A DNA stretch of 56,069 nt from Bacteroidales bacterium (GTDB taxonomy: Bacteria; Bacteroidota; Bacteroidia; Bacteroidales; F082), in contig JAKSNA010000017.1 of assembly GCA_024400295.1 (NCBI GenBank), forward strand, positions 1 to 56,069, in the 5' to 3' direction. This document shows, piece after piece, positions 1 through 6,513 of this stretch. A program made the position numbers and the translations under genes. Position 1 is the stretch's first letter; the number at the start of each line of letters is the position of its first letter. The notes under the pieces are model-generated. The model searched no databases. It saw nothing but the letters and a program-made list of their open reading frames with translations, and had not been told where the DNA came from.

Positions 1-41
1 TTAATTTTTAACTATTTTTCTCTCTGTGTTATTTTTTGTTG

Positions 42-49
42 TATCTTTG
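42..49 (+). promoter_or_regulatory. Bacteroidetes -7 box for a plus-strand small RNA
   Basis: TATCTTTG matches the TAnnTTTG consensus. It points away from the minus-strand genes, and the only thing downstream is a hairpin with a U-run. No clear -33 box is visible. Confidence 0.5.
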
Positions 50-54
50 CGGCG

Positions 55-120
55 TTTTGATTGGCGGGCAGGGATAGACGGGACGGTCGCCCTCTCAGTA
101 ACCTCGCCAATCTTTTTTTT
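55..120 (+). ncRNA. Candidate small RNA with intrinsic terminator, about 65 nt
   Basis: Downstream of the -7 box at 42-49 a GC-rich stretch closes with the perfect 8-bp stem GATTGGCG (59-66) / CGCCAATC (105-112), followed by eight T residues. The 38-nt interior is GC-rich. It is convergent with the gene ending at 119, so its terminator abuts that gene's stop. It could be a stand-alone RNA or only a terminator. No coding frame of note. Confidence 0.4.
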
Positions 121-538
121 ATGTCCTGATTGCAGTTATACAATATTGGATTTTCTCCTTCGATTTCCTGATTCCGACAGTGAGCTTTACCTTTCCAATT
201 CCAACCAATTTGCACTTCATCACTTGCATTTTGATGAACTTTCTCTGATTGGCGTCATTTTGTTTTATTGGGCCAGGCTTTCCAACGCAAACGGCACTGC
301 GAAGAACCACGTCGATTTGGATGGCGGCAAGTGTCGAGAGATATGATTTCGCTGAATGTTCTATTGCTTCAACAAGCGAAATATGTATCACTTTGATATA
401 GTCTTTCAGGTCGGCGTTGTAAACTTTCCCTGATGGGTGTTCCTTGTGCCATTCTCTGAAGACTGTGTCAATGACCTTTTCGCGAGCCTTGATGTCGTCT
501 CTGCTGTTGCCTTTCGGTATGTCGGAAATCCTAATCAT
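119..538 (-). CDS. Small protein resembling phage LPD3-type domains
   Basis: 139 aa, last gene of the minus-strand virion-side cluster. The C-terminal half has the pattern of short strands ending in KVKLTVG and KIQYCITAI that I associate with large polyvalent protein-associated domain 3 (LPD3, barnase/EndoU-like fold) in Bacteroidales mobile elements. The N-terminal half has YLSTLAAIQI followed by a helical region. No signal peptide or membrane segment. The 143-aa protein at 10580-11011 shows a similar C-terminal pattern. Function unknown; the family assignment is tentative. Confidence 0.5.
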   Translation of the reverse strand: MIRISDIPKGNSRDDIKAREKVIDTVFREWHKEHPSGKVYNADLKDYIKVIHISLVEAIEHSAKSYLSTLAAIQIDVVLRSAVCVGKPGPIKQNDANQRKFIKMQVMKCKLVGIGKVKLTVGIRKSKEKIQYCITAIRT

Positions 539-565
539 TGCTTGAAAATCTAATGAATGACGCTC

Positions 566-805
566 TTATGGTCTGACGTAGTTCGTAATCCGTCCCCATA
601 AATAATCATTGTGGACATTTTCAAGTTTCTTCTCGATTGACTTGAATGCTTTTTTGCCGTCAGAGGAAAGTTCCTTGTCTTCCGACAGTCTGAATGCCAT
701 TCTGCGGGCTTTCTCGATATAGCCGAAGAACTCGTCATATTCCTTTGCTGTCAGATTTCGTTTTTCATCCGTTTTTTTTGTTGCTGTTTTCTTTGTTGTT
801 GCCAT
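566..805 (-). CDS. Small charged hypothetical protein
   Basis: 79 aa. The start at 805 (MATTKKTATKKTDEK) is chosen over an upstream ATG at 871 because the longer version reads through GC-rich non-coding-looking sequence. The N-terminus is a Lys/Thr-rich, probably disordered tail; the rest (AKEYDEFFGYIEKARRMAF and following) is predicted helical and charged. The basic tail would suit nucleic-acid binding, but no known family is recognised. It lies between the 72-aa basic protein and the 139-aa LPD3-like protein in the same direction. Confidence 0.55.
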   Translation of the reverse strand: MATTKKTATKKTDEKRNLTAKEYDEFFGYIEKARRMAFRLSEDKELSSDGKKAFKSIEKKLENVHNDYLWGRITNYVRP

Positions 806-930
806 AACTGTTTGTTTTTTATTTTTTCTGTTTTCCAAAAACCTCCGCTGGCGGCACGGCTGCGTGCCCATCGCCGATGCGATCTCCCTGTTTCACCTGG
901 CACGGCTTAACGCCGCGCCGCCGCGGATGG
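806..930. other. GC-rich structured intergenic stretch
   Basis: 125 bp between two small minus-strand genes, unusually GC-rich for the spacers in this element. On the minus strand it contains GGCACGCAGCCGTGCC and GATCGCATCGGCGAT, both able to form short hairpins. No convincing reading frame. It may be a processing, attenuator or packaging-type structure; nothing more can be said. Confidence 0.3.
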
Positions 931-1149
931 CTATCTGCCCGACGCCTTGCGCATGGCCTGCCGCCATGTCATCTTGGTGTGACGCTTCGAGGCCGCCTTC
1001 GCAGCCCTGCACACGTCCTTCTTCCCGCCTTGCTTCGCCAGCTCCTGCTTCAGGAGCTTCTGGTACTCGGCCTTGTTGTCCTTGAGGATCTTCGCCGCCT
1101 TGGTGCTGTTCGCGCCGCGCTTCGTGAAGTTGATTTTTTTCTGTGTCAT
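931..1149 (-). CDS. Very basic 72-aa protein
   Basis: 72 aa, rich in Lys and Arg (starts MTQKKINFTKRG, ends RQAMRKASGR), with alternating helical segments and no membrane segment. The composition resembles small DNA-condensing or DNA-packaging proteins of compact viruses, but I recognise no family. It starts 5 bp after the stop of the membrane protein at 1155-1619, so it is part of the same minus-strand operon. Confidence 0.6.
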   Translation of the reverse strand: MTQKKINFTKRGANSTKAAKILKDNKAEYQKLLKQELAKQGGKKDVCRAAKAASKRHTKMTWRQAMRKASGR

Positions 1150-1154
1150 GATGG

Positions 1155-1619
1155 TTATCCTTTGAATTGTAACTTGAGTGCGTTGTTGTCGAGGTAAAGT
1201 CTGCCGATTTGTCCGTATGCCTCGCGGATGACGACAAGCATCGCCTCGAACTCGGCCTGGCTGACCTCGCCGTCGCCGAGCTGTGCCGGAAACGCCGACT
1301 TCAGCACCGCGAGGGTCTTGGGGCCGAACTTGCCGTCAACCGCCAGCCCGCTGCCGTTGATGTCGTTCATCGCCTGTTGGAGAAGTCTGACCTGCCAGCC
1401 GTAGCTGCCGTTGTCGGCCGAATATCCCGTCATGCTCATCCTCAGCGGCCACGACGCCTCGGCCTGTTGCGCTGACGCGCCGGCGGCCGTGCCTGGTGTC
1501 ACCGCTTCGGGCTCTTTTTCCTTCCTGTTCCTGCGGATGATGAGAATCACCGCAACCGTCACGATGACGGCCGCCGCAATGATGATCCATGTCTTTCTGC
1601 TTTTGAAATTGATGTTCAT
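1155..1619 (-). CDS. Membrane-anchored protein with peptidoglycan-binding-like domain
   Basis: 154 aa. Residues 1-10 are basic, 11-30 form one transmembrane helix (IIIAAAVIVTVAVILII), then a basic stop (RRNRKEKE), a Pro/Ala linker and a C-terminal domain. In that domain GWQVRLLQQAMND...VDGKFGPKTLAVLKS matches the PG_binding_1 pattern (length count, DGxFGPxT, terminal helix). In a virus this would suit a spike or entry/lysis protein that contacts the cell wall; that role is inference from context among serial membrane proteins. Confidence 0.65.
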   Translation of the reverse strand: MNINFKSRKTWIIIAAAVIVTVAVILIIRRNRKEKEPEAVTPGTAAGASAQQAEASWPLRMSMTGYSADNGSYGWQVRLLQQAMNDINGSGLAVDGKFGPKTLAVLKSAFPAQLGDGEVSQAEFEAMLVVIREAYGQIGRLYLDNNALKLQFKG

Positions 1620-1631
1620 GATGCCTGTGTC

Positions 1632-2153
1632 TTAGAATTGATACGTGATGTCGTTGCCTCTCAGAATCCTGTTGATTCGCTTCACCTCATTTGACGCCAT
1701 CATGTAGGCGATGGTCGAAGGAAGCGAGCGCTCCTGAGACGAACTGTCGTTTTTCTTCTTGATTGGTTTGCTGCCGTAAACGACGATGAGTTTCCTGACA
1801 TCGTCGTCGGTCTTGAGTTTCCTGAATTGGATGTAAACAACATCCTCGTCCACACCGTTGATTCCCGATGTCCAAAAACCTGTCTCCTGAAACGCCGCAT
1901 ACAGTGCCTGCGCCATTGCGGAGTATTCCGAATCCGAAAAGCTGAGGTTGTTCGGGTCTATTTCCGAACTGGCGGTCTGAATCGTCTGGTTGTTGTCGGC
2001 CCCGTTCTGGCTGCCTGTCTTTCTTTTTTCGCCGGACTCTTTCACACGGTCAATTATCTTGAAGACGATGATGACCAGCGCTATTATTGCAGCCGCGATA
2101 AGTGCGGCGTTCAGTCCGTTGATTTTGTTTACCTTGCCTAAATTTATTTTCAT
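1632..2153 (-). CDS. Membrane-anchored virion-cluster protein, unknown fold
   Basis: 173 aa with an N-terminal transmembrane helix (about residues 14-33, LNAALIAAAIIALVIIVFKI), a polar Gly/Asn/Gln linker, and a soluble C-terminal domain containing YSAMAQALYAAFQETGFW and DEDVVYIQFRKLKTDDDV. The layout (TM, linker, about 100-aa helical domain) is the same as in the neighbour at 1155-1619, suggesting similar placement on a membrane surface. Its start overlaps the stop of the zincin-like gene by 4 bp (ATGA), indicating translational coupling. No family recognised. Confidence 0.6.
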   Translation of the reverse strand: MKINLGKVNKINGLNAALIAAAIIALVIIVFKIIDRVKESGEKRKTGSQNGADNNQTIQTASSEIDPNNLSFSDSEYSAMAQALYAAFQETGFWTSGINGVDEDVVYIQFRKLKTDDDVRKLIVVYGSKPIKKKNDSSSQERSLPSTIAYMMASNEVKRINRILRGNDITYQF

Positions 2154-2878
2154 TTCCTTGCTGCTTTGATGATTAGTATCGCCGCACCGACGAGAGCCAG
2201 TGCCATTGCTATTTTGATTGTCGAATACCGTGTGTAGTCAACGCCTTTCACCTCGCCGAAGCCGACGCCGTATTTCGCCTCGCCCTCCTTGATGTAGCGG
2301 GTGATGAACGAGTTCCTGACAAGCCATTTTGTGTAGTTGGCGTCGCCTGTGCCGCACTGCGACATGTACTCCCAGAATATGTCGCGTGCGCTGCGGTCGC
2401 CGGTGTTGAGGCTCGCCTGGAACGCCTTGTCGACGAACTCACGGACCAGCTTCATGCGTTCGGACTTTTTCATGGCGTAGTAGCCGGTTTTCGGCGGGTC
2501 GCGGAATACGTTCACGAGGGTTGATGCAATGCCTGCCGCAGCCGAGACCGCGGCTGAGACTATCAGGAACGGCTCTAAATGATCCGTCTCCGGGCCGTCG
2601 GAGTTGGAGCGGTTCACGAAGTCGCGCCTGCGGCGGCGGTCGGCCCCGCTCCTTCCCCTGCGGATGAAGACCTCGTCCGTTATCAGGTTGCAGCGGTTCT
2701 CGTCGAACTCGTCGCAGAGAAGATGCACGTACTCATGCACGAACACGTAGTCGCGCATCATCGGCGACAGGCGCGGGAACTCCGTCCTGTTCAGCTCGAT
2801 CACGCCGCTCTCGTGGCTGCACCGCGCCACCCAGTGGCCCGTGTCACTCCATACGACTTTTATCCTGCCTGCTTCCAT
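2150..2878 (-). CDS. Zincin-like membrane protein (HEYVH motif)
   Basis: 242 aa. The N-terminal third carries VFVHEYVHLLCDEFDENRCN, i.e. HExxH at about residues 48-52, followed by acidic residues and an Asn/Cys cluster, the layout of gluzincin/SprT-like metalloprotease active sites. A hydrophobic segment lies near residues 104-124 and another at the extreme C-terminus (AMALALVGAAILII). A membrane-bound protease in a virion operon could act in maturation or entry; this is inference. The 5' end overlaps the preceding gene by 19 bp. The third zinc ligand cannot be assigned by eye. Confidence 0.6.
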   Translation of the reverse strand: MEAGRIKVVWSDTGHWVARCSHESGVIELNRTEFPRLSPMMRDYVFVHEYVHLLCDEFDENRCNLITDEVFIRRGRSGADRRRRRDFVNRSNSDGPETDHLEPFLIVSAAVSAAAGIASTLVNVFRDPPKTGYYAMKKSERMKLVREFVDKAFQASLNTGDRSARDIFWEYMSQCGTGDANYTKWLVRNSFITRYIKEGEAKYGVGFGEVKGVDYTRYSTIKIAMALALVGAAILIIKAARK

Positions 2879-3333
2879 AGGTAATATGCTATCGCCGCGA
2901 CGAATATGACTAAGATAATGTTGATCATGCTGTTCGGGCTGTCGCCGTCTTTGCCGGATTCGCCGTCTTTGCCGGATTCGCCGTCTTTGCCGGATTCGCC
3001 GGATTCAGTTTCGCTGACCGCGTACTCGCCGCGGCAGTTGACATAGTCGCCGTACTCCTTCTGGATATTCTCTATCGCCCGTTTAAAGTCATTTGACCTG
3101 TCCTTGTCGTCGAAGTGAAGCGTGAAGTCACGGCAGTTGGCCGCCACGCCGGTTATTTTGTCATAATGTCCCGGAGGAATATATTGCATATTCTGCTTTA
3201 TGACTCCGAGCACCTCCTCGCCAGTGTCTTTGTCTGTGGTCTGCACACGGGCGTTTCTGGCACACCAGCCGCATGTCTTTACGTTTTTGATGCCCTCCGC
3301 GAGGGTTATCTTCCATTCGGGGAACTCTTTCAT
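2860..3333 (-). CDS. Single-pass membrane protein with CxxC motif and GKDGES repeats
   Basis: 157 aa. The start at 3333 (MKEFPEWK) is preferred; an upstream ATG at 3384 would read into the neighbouring gene. The N-terminal soluble domain has CGWCARN and two further Cys (ANCRDF, VNCRGE), so a metal site or disulfides are possible. A low-complexity acidic linker contains three copies of SGKDGE, followed by a C-terminal transmembrane helix (MINIILVIFVAAIAYYLW). It belongs to the run of consecutive membrane proteins; function unknown. Confidence 0.6.
   Translation of the reverse strand: MKEFPEWKITLAEGIKNVKTCGWCARNARVQTTDKDTGEEVLGVIKQNMQYIPPGHYDKITGVAANCRDFTLHFDDKDRSNDFKRAIENIQKEYGDYVNCRGEYAVSETESGESGKDGESGKDGESGKDGDSPNSMINIILVIFVAAIAYYLWKQAG
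2944..3000 (-). repeat. Three tandem 18-bp coding repeats (SGKDGE)
   Basis: The unit ccggattcgccgtctttg (plus strand) is repeated three times almost exactly inside the 157-aa gene and encodes a Gly/Lys/Asp/Ser linker. Near-identity at DNA level suggests recent slippage expansion or contraction. Confidence 0.8.
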
Positions 3334-3338
3334 AATTG

Positions 3339-3584
3339 CTATTTTCTGATGATGTAAGCGAGCAGTGCCACGGCCCAGAGCCACCAGAGCCTGCCGAAAT
3401 AATACTCAATGTCCGGACGGGTGCAGCACCCGCACGGGCATGGCGGGATCAAGCCGTCTATGCCGGCGTTGCCGCCGCCCTCACCGTCCTGCAATGGAGG
3501 TGTCGAACCGCCATCATTTTCATTGTTCTGGTCTGCCGCCATGTACGACAGAACCTCCTCGAATTTTCCGCTGTTGTTTGTCAT
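3339..3584 (-). CDS. Small C-tail-anchored membrane protein
   Basis: 81 aa. The start at 3584 overlaps the previous stop as ATGA. It begins MTNNSGKFEEVL and has an acidic/Gly/Pro central part with a dense Cys motif (PPCPCGCCTRP), then one transmembrane segment rich in Trp (RLWWLWAVALLAYII) with a terminal Arg-Lys. The NSGKF opening recurs in neighbouring small membrane proteins. No family recognised; likely a structural membrane component of the putative virion. Confidence 0.55.
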   Translation of the reverse strand: MTNNSGKFEEVLSYMAADQNNENDGGSTPPLQDGEGGGNAGIDGLIPPCPCGCCTRPDIEYYFGRLWWLWAVALLAYIIRK

Positions 3585-3850
3585 TTTGTCAAGATTAAGA
3601 TTATTGCTACGATGAATATCACGAGAACCGACGCGCCGATGCCTAAAAGTGTCGCCTCGTCGCCGGTGTATTTGCCGTTGTTGGCGGCACCGGCGAACAT
3701 GTCGGCTGTCCACACCTGTTTCTCGCCCTGTCCGGCGAAGATGGTGAGGGCGAGGCTGCCGAGGGACGTCACCATCGAGATGATTCCGCCGGCGATGTTC
3801 AGTCCCGCCGACCCTGCCGCCGCCGCTGTTGCTGTTGCTGCCGTCTCCAT
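3581..3850 (-). CDS. Ala/Gly-rich small membrane protein
   Basis: 89 aa with two hydrophobic stretches: an Ala/Gly-rich one at about residues 15-40 (NIAGGIISMVTSLGSLALTI) and a C-terminal one (IGASVLVIFIVAIILIL). Between them is NNGKYTGDEAT, similar to NSGKFTGADIA in the upstream 119-aa protein. The start overlaps the preceding stop codon (TAATG). The composition resembles small virion membrane proteins of tailless membrane phages; function inferred only from context. Confidence 0.55.
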   Translation of the reverse strand: METAATATAAAAGSAGLNIAGGIISMVTSLGSLALTIFAGQGEKQVWTADMFAGAANNGKYTGDEATLLGIGASVLVIFIVAIILILTK

Positions 3851-4209
3851 TACTTCCTGAGTGCCAAGACCAGAACAAGCACGAGCACAAGCACGCCCGC
3901 GCCGATGCCGATGTAGAGGCCGGTGTTGCTCTTCTCCTCCGTGCCGCCGCCCATGACGTAGGTGGTGTTCTGCGCCGGCTTCTGGAAGATGCCTTGGATT
4001 ACGCCGGAAATCGTGCTGCCGGCACTGCTGATTATGTTGGCGATGTCGGCGCCGGTGAACTTGCCGCTGTTGCCGCCGGTATTAGAACCGCCGCTGTTGC
4101 CGCCGGTGTTAGAACCGCCGCTGTTGCCGCCGGCGAAAGATCCATAAGTTCCCCAGTCTACTTCTATATGGCTCACCCTGCCTTTCAATTTTCCGCTGTT
4201 TGTTTTCAT
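3850..4209 (-). CDS. Gly/Asn/Ser-repeat membrane protein
   Basis: 119 aa. It opens MKTNSGKLKGRV, then has a low-complexity region of GGNSGGSNT repeats (about residues 27-47), the motif NSGKFTGADIANI, an amphipathic helix and a C-terminal transmembrane helix made almost wholly of Val/Leu (GVLVLVLVLVLAL). It follows the capsid candidate gene after a 92-bp spacer with a hairpin. The repeat could be a flexible linker. No family recognised. Confidence 0.55.
   Translation of the reverse strand: MKTNSGKLKGRVSHIEVDWGTYGSFAGGNSGGSNTGGNSGGSNTGGNSGKFTGADIANIISSAGSTISGVIQGIFQKPAQNTTYVMGGGTEEKSNTGLYIGIGAGVLVLVLVLVLALRK
4064..4132 (-). repeat. Tandem 27-bp coding repeat (GGNSGGSNT), about 2.5 copies
   Basis: The plus-strand unit gccgccggtgttagaaccgc plus the following ctgttgc is repeated with near identity inside the 119-aa gene, giving the Gly/Asn/Ser linker. 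Confidence 0.75.
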
Positions 4210-4231
4210 GTCTGTGTGTCTTTATGGGAAA

Positions 4232-4252
4232 GGCGGCGTGTGTTGCGCCGCC
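4232..4252 (-). terminator. GC hairpin between capsid candidate and downstream membrane genes
   Basis: Perfect 7-bp stem GGCGGCG (4232-4238) / CGCCGCC (4246-4252) with a 7-nt loop, followed on the minus strand by TTTCCC. The short U-run suggests a partial terminator or an RNA-processing/stability hairpin that would raise the capsid-candidate message over the distal genes. Confidence 0.4.
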
Positions 4253-4301
4253 TCTTCCGGTTGATAACTCCAATTTTCTATGTAAACAGGCCGTTTCCGC
4301 C

Positions 4302-4889
4302 TTATGCCTCGACAGTGAACTGGATTGAGAAGTTGGCGCTTGCCGGCACGTCGAGGAACGCGAGCGTCGTGTTGTCAAGTGAGAGGCTGGCCGCCGAGAG
4401 GTCGATGTCGATGAACGAACGGTCGTAGGCGTTCGCTGAGACGTACTCGGAGAGGTTGATGAAGTCCGAGCCGACCTTGCCGCCGATTGCCGATGCGGAG
4501 ATTTCAATCTCCTGGTTGAAGATGGCGTCGTTAGTGCCGAGGTTCTTGATGCGCATCTTGGTGACACGGAGTCCGTTGAGCTGGATGTAGCGCAGGAAGT
4601 CGGCCCATTTGGTTCTCTTGCTGTTGGCCGTGCAGGTGATCTTGTCGGTTGTCTTTTGGATGTCGATCTTGTCGTATGCGACCTGGTCGCAGTTGTAGCC
4701 GGCATCTGTGATGTGACTGATGTTTGAATAGACCGGTTCCGTGACCGTGGCCGAGCCGCGTGTGCCTGACACCAGTTCGAGTGTGTCGAAGTGGCCGGGG
4801 AAGAGACAGAGACGCTTTGACGCGTTGCTGTCGGTATTCTGGAATGTGAATGATGCCACTGCTTTGAGGGCTGTGATAAGTTTACTCAT
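4302..4889 (-). CDS. Candidate major capsid protein (beta-rich, 195 aa)
   Basis: 195 aa, no membrane segment or signal. The sequence alternates short polar strands with turns throughout, e.g. VTKMRIKNLG, NQEIEISASAIGG, SFIDIDLSAASLS and a terminal ANFSIQFTVEA, as expected of a jelly-roll barrel. It sits at the centre of an operon of small membrane proteins and near an A32-like ATPase, where tailless membrane viruses carry their coat gene. The size fits a single jelly roll better than a double one. No sequence family is recognised, so the capsid call rests on context and apparent beta content. Confidence 0.45.
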   Translation of the reverse strand: MSKLITALKAVASFTFQNTDSNASKRLCLFPGHFDTLELVSGTRGSATVTEPVYSNISHITDAGYNCDQVAYDKIDIQKTTDKITCTANSKRTKWADFLRYIQLNGLRVTKMRIKNLGTNDAIFNQEIEISASAIGGKVGSDFINLSEYVSANAYDRSFIDIDLSAASLSLDNTTLAFLDVPASANFSIQFTVEA

Positions 4890-4937
4890 TTTTTTTTTGT
4901 TTTTATTTGTTAGTGATTGAATTTGTTTTTTCTGGTT

Positions 4938-5441
4938 TTACATGTCCTCGACGGTGCGCTGAAGTCTGTTGAAGGCATCTTCAATTTGCTGTTGTTTTTC
5001 TGGGGAGGTTTCCACGCGTTTCTCCGCCTGTCCCATCTCCCAGACGGCATCCTTGACGATCTGCTGGCTGTAGGTGACGCCGTTACTTGCGGCCGCTTTA
5101 CTGACATTCGCCTGTGTCCATTTCGTGTTGTTCTTGGCACTCAGCCAGATGCTTTTCACCCATGCATTGACCTGTTTCCTGAACAATTCATCCGTCGGGT
5201 ATCTGGATGCTGTCAGCTCCCTTGCTTCATCGATATTCAGTTTTCTTACGTAGAACTCCAGTTCGGCCCTGTAGTCGGCGTAGAGTGCGTTGGCGGGGAT
5301 TGTCTGAAAATCTGTCGGAGACGATGAATCTGACCACATAGACGTGCCGCCCTCCTTTTTTGAAGAGAACACGCCCCGCTTGTACAGGATGTACAGCAAG
5401 GCCGCGAGGATCAGAATTAGAATGATTGTCTTTTTTTTCAT
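4938..5441 (-). CDS. N-terminally anchored membrane protein
   Basis: 167 aa. MKKK is followed by one transmembrane helix (TIILILILAALLYILY), a basic stop (KRG) and a polar helical domain of about 140 residues ending in a charged amphipathic helix (EKQQQIEDAFNRLQRTVEDM). It follows the 45-aa membrane protein with a 3-bp gap and precedes the capsid candidate. No family recognised; probably exposed on one side of a membrane. Confidence 0.6.
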   Translation of the reverse strand: MKKKTIILILILAALLYILYKRGVFSSKKEGGTSMWSDSSSPTDFQTIPANALYADYRAELEFYVRKLNIDEARELTASRYPTDELFRKQVNAWVKSIWLSAKNNTKWTQANVSKAAASNGVTYSQQIVKDAVWEMGQAEKRVETSPEKQQQIEDAFNRLQRTVEDM

Positions 5442-5444
5442 GGC

Positions 5445-5582
5445 TTATTCCCCTTCTGTTGGAGTTGTTGTGTTGTCTTTCTTTTGTTTGTTGCTGCGGA
5501 CGAGCAGCACTACGAGGATTGCGAGTGTTGCTATTGCAACGATCCCCATTGTTCTGTCATTTTTTACGATTTTGTCTAACAT
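5445..5582 (-). CDS. 45-aa single-pass membrane protein, first gene of the virion operon
   Basis: Reading frame from ATG at 5582 to TAA at 5445. It opens MLDKIVKNDRTMG, has a transmembrane helix (IVAIATLAILVVLLV) and a basic then Thr-rich tail (RSNKQKKDNTTT). It begins about 30 nt downstream of a TATCTTTG promoter box, so it is probably the first gene of the operon that runs to 119. Small size and position are typical of minor membrane proteins in compact viruses. Confidence 0.55.
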   Translation of the reverse strand: MLDKIVKNDRTMGIVAIATLAILVVLLVRSNKQKKDNTTTPTEGE

Positions 5583-5610
5583 TTTTACGATTTTTTAATG
5601 GTTTGAGCCG

Positions 5611-5618
5611 CAAAGATA
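5611..5618 (-). promoter_or_regulatory. -7 box of the virion operon
   Basis: Minus-strand TATCTTTG (caaagata on plus), matching TAnnTTTG. It lies between the 10-bp repeat array (5641-5710) and the first gene start at 5582. Confidence 0.65.
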
Positions 5619-5640
5619 CGACGGCGGAAAAGCGCACTGT

Positions 5641-5710
5641 CCGGATTATGCTCGATTGTGCACGATTATGCTTGATTATGTCCGATTATGCTCGATTGTG
5701 CACGATTATG
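5641..5710. repeat. Seven tandem 10-bp units upstream of the virion promoter
   Basis: Positions 5641-5710 divide exactly into seven decamers (CCGGATTATG, CTCGATTGTG, CACGATTATG, CTTGATTATG, TCCGATTATG, CTCGATTGTG, CACGATTATG), consensus nnCGATTATG. The period is about one helical turn, so all units face the same side of the DNA. It lies between an upstream terminator and the -7 box at 5611. It could be a phased binding array for an activator or repressor, or an iteron. Confidence 0.85.
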
Positions 5711-5713
5711 CAC

Positions 5714-5747
5714 AAAAAAAGCGGCTGCGATGGTTGGTCGCAGCCGC
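5714..5747 (-). terminator. Intrinsic terminator after the 103-aa gene
   Basis: Perfect 10-bp stem GCGGCTGCGA (5721-5730) / TCGCAGCCGC (5738-5747), loop of 7, followed on the minus strand by seven T (5714-5720). It ends the two-gene unit 5786-6342 just before the repeat array. Confidence 0.85.
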
Positions 5748-5785
5748 CTGATGATATGATGGCGTTTCCGGCTTATATATTCGGA

Positions 5786-6097
5786 TCAGTCTTCGTACTC
5801 ATCATCATTACTTCTTTTCTTTCCTTTTTGATGAAGGATTTCGCCCTCGTCTATCGCCTTGGCCACCTCCTTTTGCAGACTCCTCAGGTCGCGCAAGGCA
5901 CTTACGAGGGCATCGCTGATTTTATTATAGCTTTCCATGTCGTATTCGAAGGCGTCTATCATCAGGATGTGTGCTTCTGCAAGGGCGTCTTTCAATTTGT
6001 CGATGATTTCCGGGAGAAACCAGTTTGACTGGTCCTTGTTGTAGCCGTCGAACCAGTCATCCAACGTCGCACAGCTGACATAATTCTTACTGTTCAT
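5786..6097 (-). CDS. Acidic helical hypothetical protein
   Basis: 103 aa, predicted mostly helical with a charged C-terminal tail (KGKKRSNDDEYED). No membrane segment, no motif recognised. It overlaps the 82-aa gene by 4 bp (ATGA), so the two are co-translated, and a strong terminator follows. Its place between the maintenance/replication genes and the virion operon would suit a regulatory or assembly role, but this is unsupported by sequence. Confidence 0.5.
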   Translation of the reverse strand: MNSKNYVSCATLDDWFDGYNKDQSNWFLPEIIDKLKDALAEAHILMIDAFEYDMESYNKISDALVSALRDLRSLQKEVAKAIDEGEILHQKGKKRSNDDEYED

Positions 6098-6342
6098 TCC
6101 GCACCTCCTTTCTGGTATCTGACAATGTTATCCATCCGCGCCGCCGTGCGCTTCGGCATGTTGGCGAGGTGCCACCCCATGAGGCGCACCCAGTTGCGCA
6201 GGAAACGTTCGACAATTCTGTTCTCGACATTAACCACCGTGTTGTCGCTCCAGCGGCAGTTGCGGATTATCGTCATCCTCTTCGGATATGAGGAAGCCTC
6301 TCTCGCCGTCTCTCCGGCTGTCAAGTTCTTACTATAAGTCAT
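6094..6342 (-). CDS. Small basic hypothetical protein
   Basis: 82 aa, Arg-rich, opening MTYSKNLTAGETAREASSYP and containing VENRIVERFLRNWVRLMGW, a plausible amphipathic helix. It is the first gene of a two-gene unit with the 103-aa gene (4-bp overlap). No family recognised. A small-RNA-like unit with its own terminator lies directly upstream. Confidence 0.5.
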   Translation of the reverse strand: MTYSKNLTAGETAREASSYPKRMTIIRNCRWSDNTVVNVENRIVERFLRNWVRLMGWHLANMPKRTAARMDNIVRYQKGGAE

Positions 6343-6361
6343 TTGATAAGAATTTTTGACA

Positions 6362-6508
6362 AAAAGAAGCCCGCCGTAGGTGTGACTTACACTTTACGAC
6401 GGGCGTATTGCAGGCTGCGGTTTCCCAGCAGCACCACCGTAGCGGGCTTCCGTTTATCGGTTTAAAAATAACTTTCGAGTATTTTGCCCCGATTGTAAAA
6501 TGTAAGTC
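6362..6508 (-). ncRNA. Candidate structured RNA, about 145 nt
   Basis: On the minus strand a TATTTTTG box (6514-6521) with a TTG 18 bp upstream is followed by about 100 nt and a strong hairpin. GCCCGTCGTA pairs with TACGGCGGGC (one G-T), with an inner GTGT/ACAC, and then TTCTTTTT (6362-6368). A second segment (GCTGCTGGGAAACCGCAGC) can fold on its own. A 64-codon frame covers the region but its peptide looks like translated structure. Either a stand-alone RNA or a leader with attenuator for the gene at 6342. Confidence 0.5.
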
Positions 6509-6513
6509 GGGTG

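Noticed and set aside
5641..5710. CRISPR-like array
   Set aside because: Repeat units are only 10 bp and contiguous, with no spacers and no cas genes nearby.
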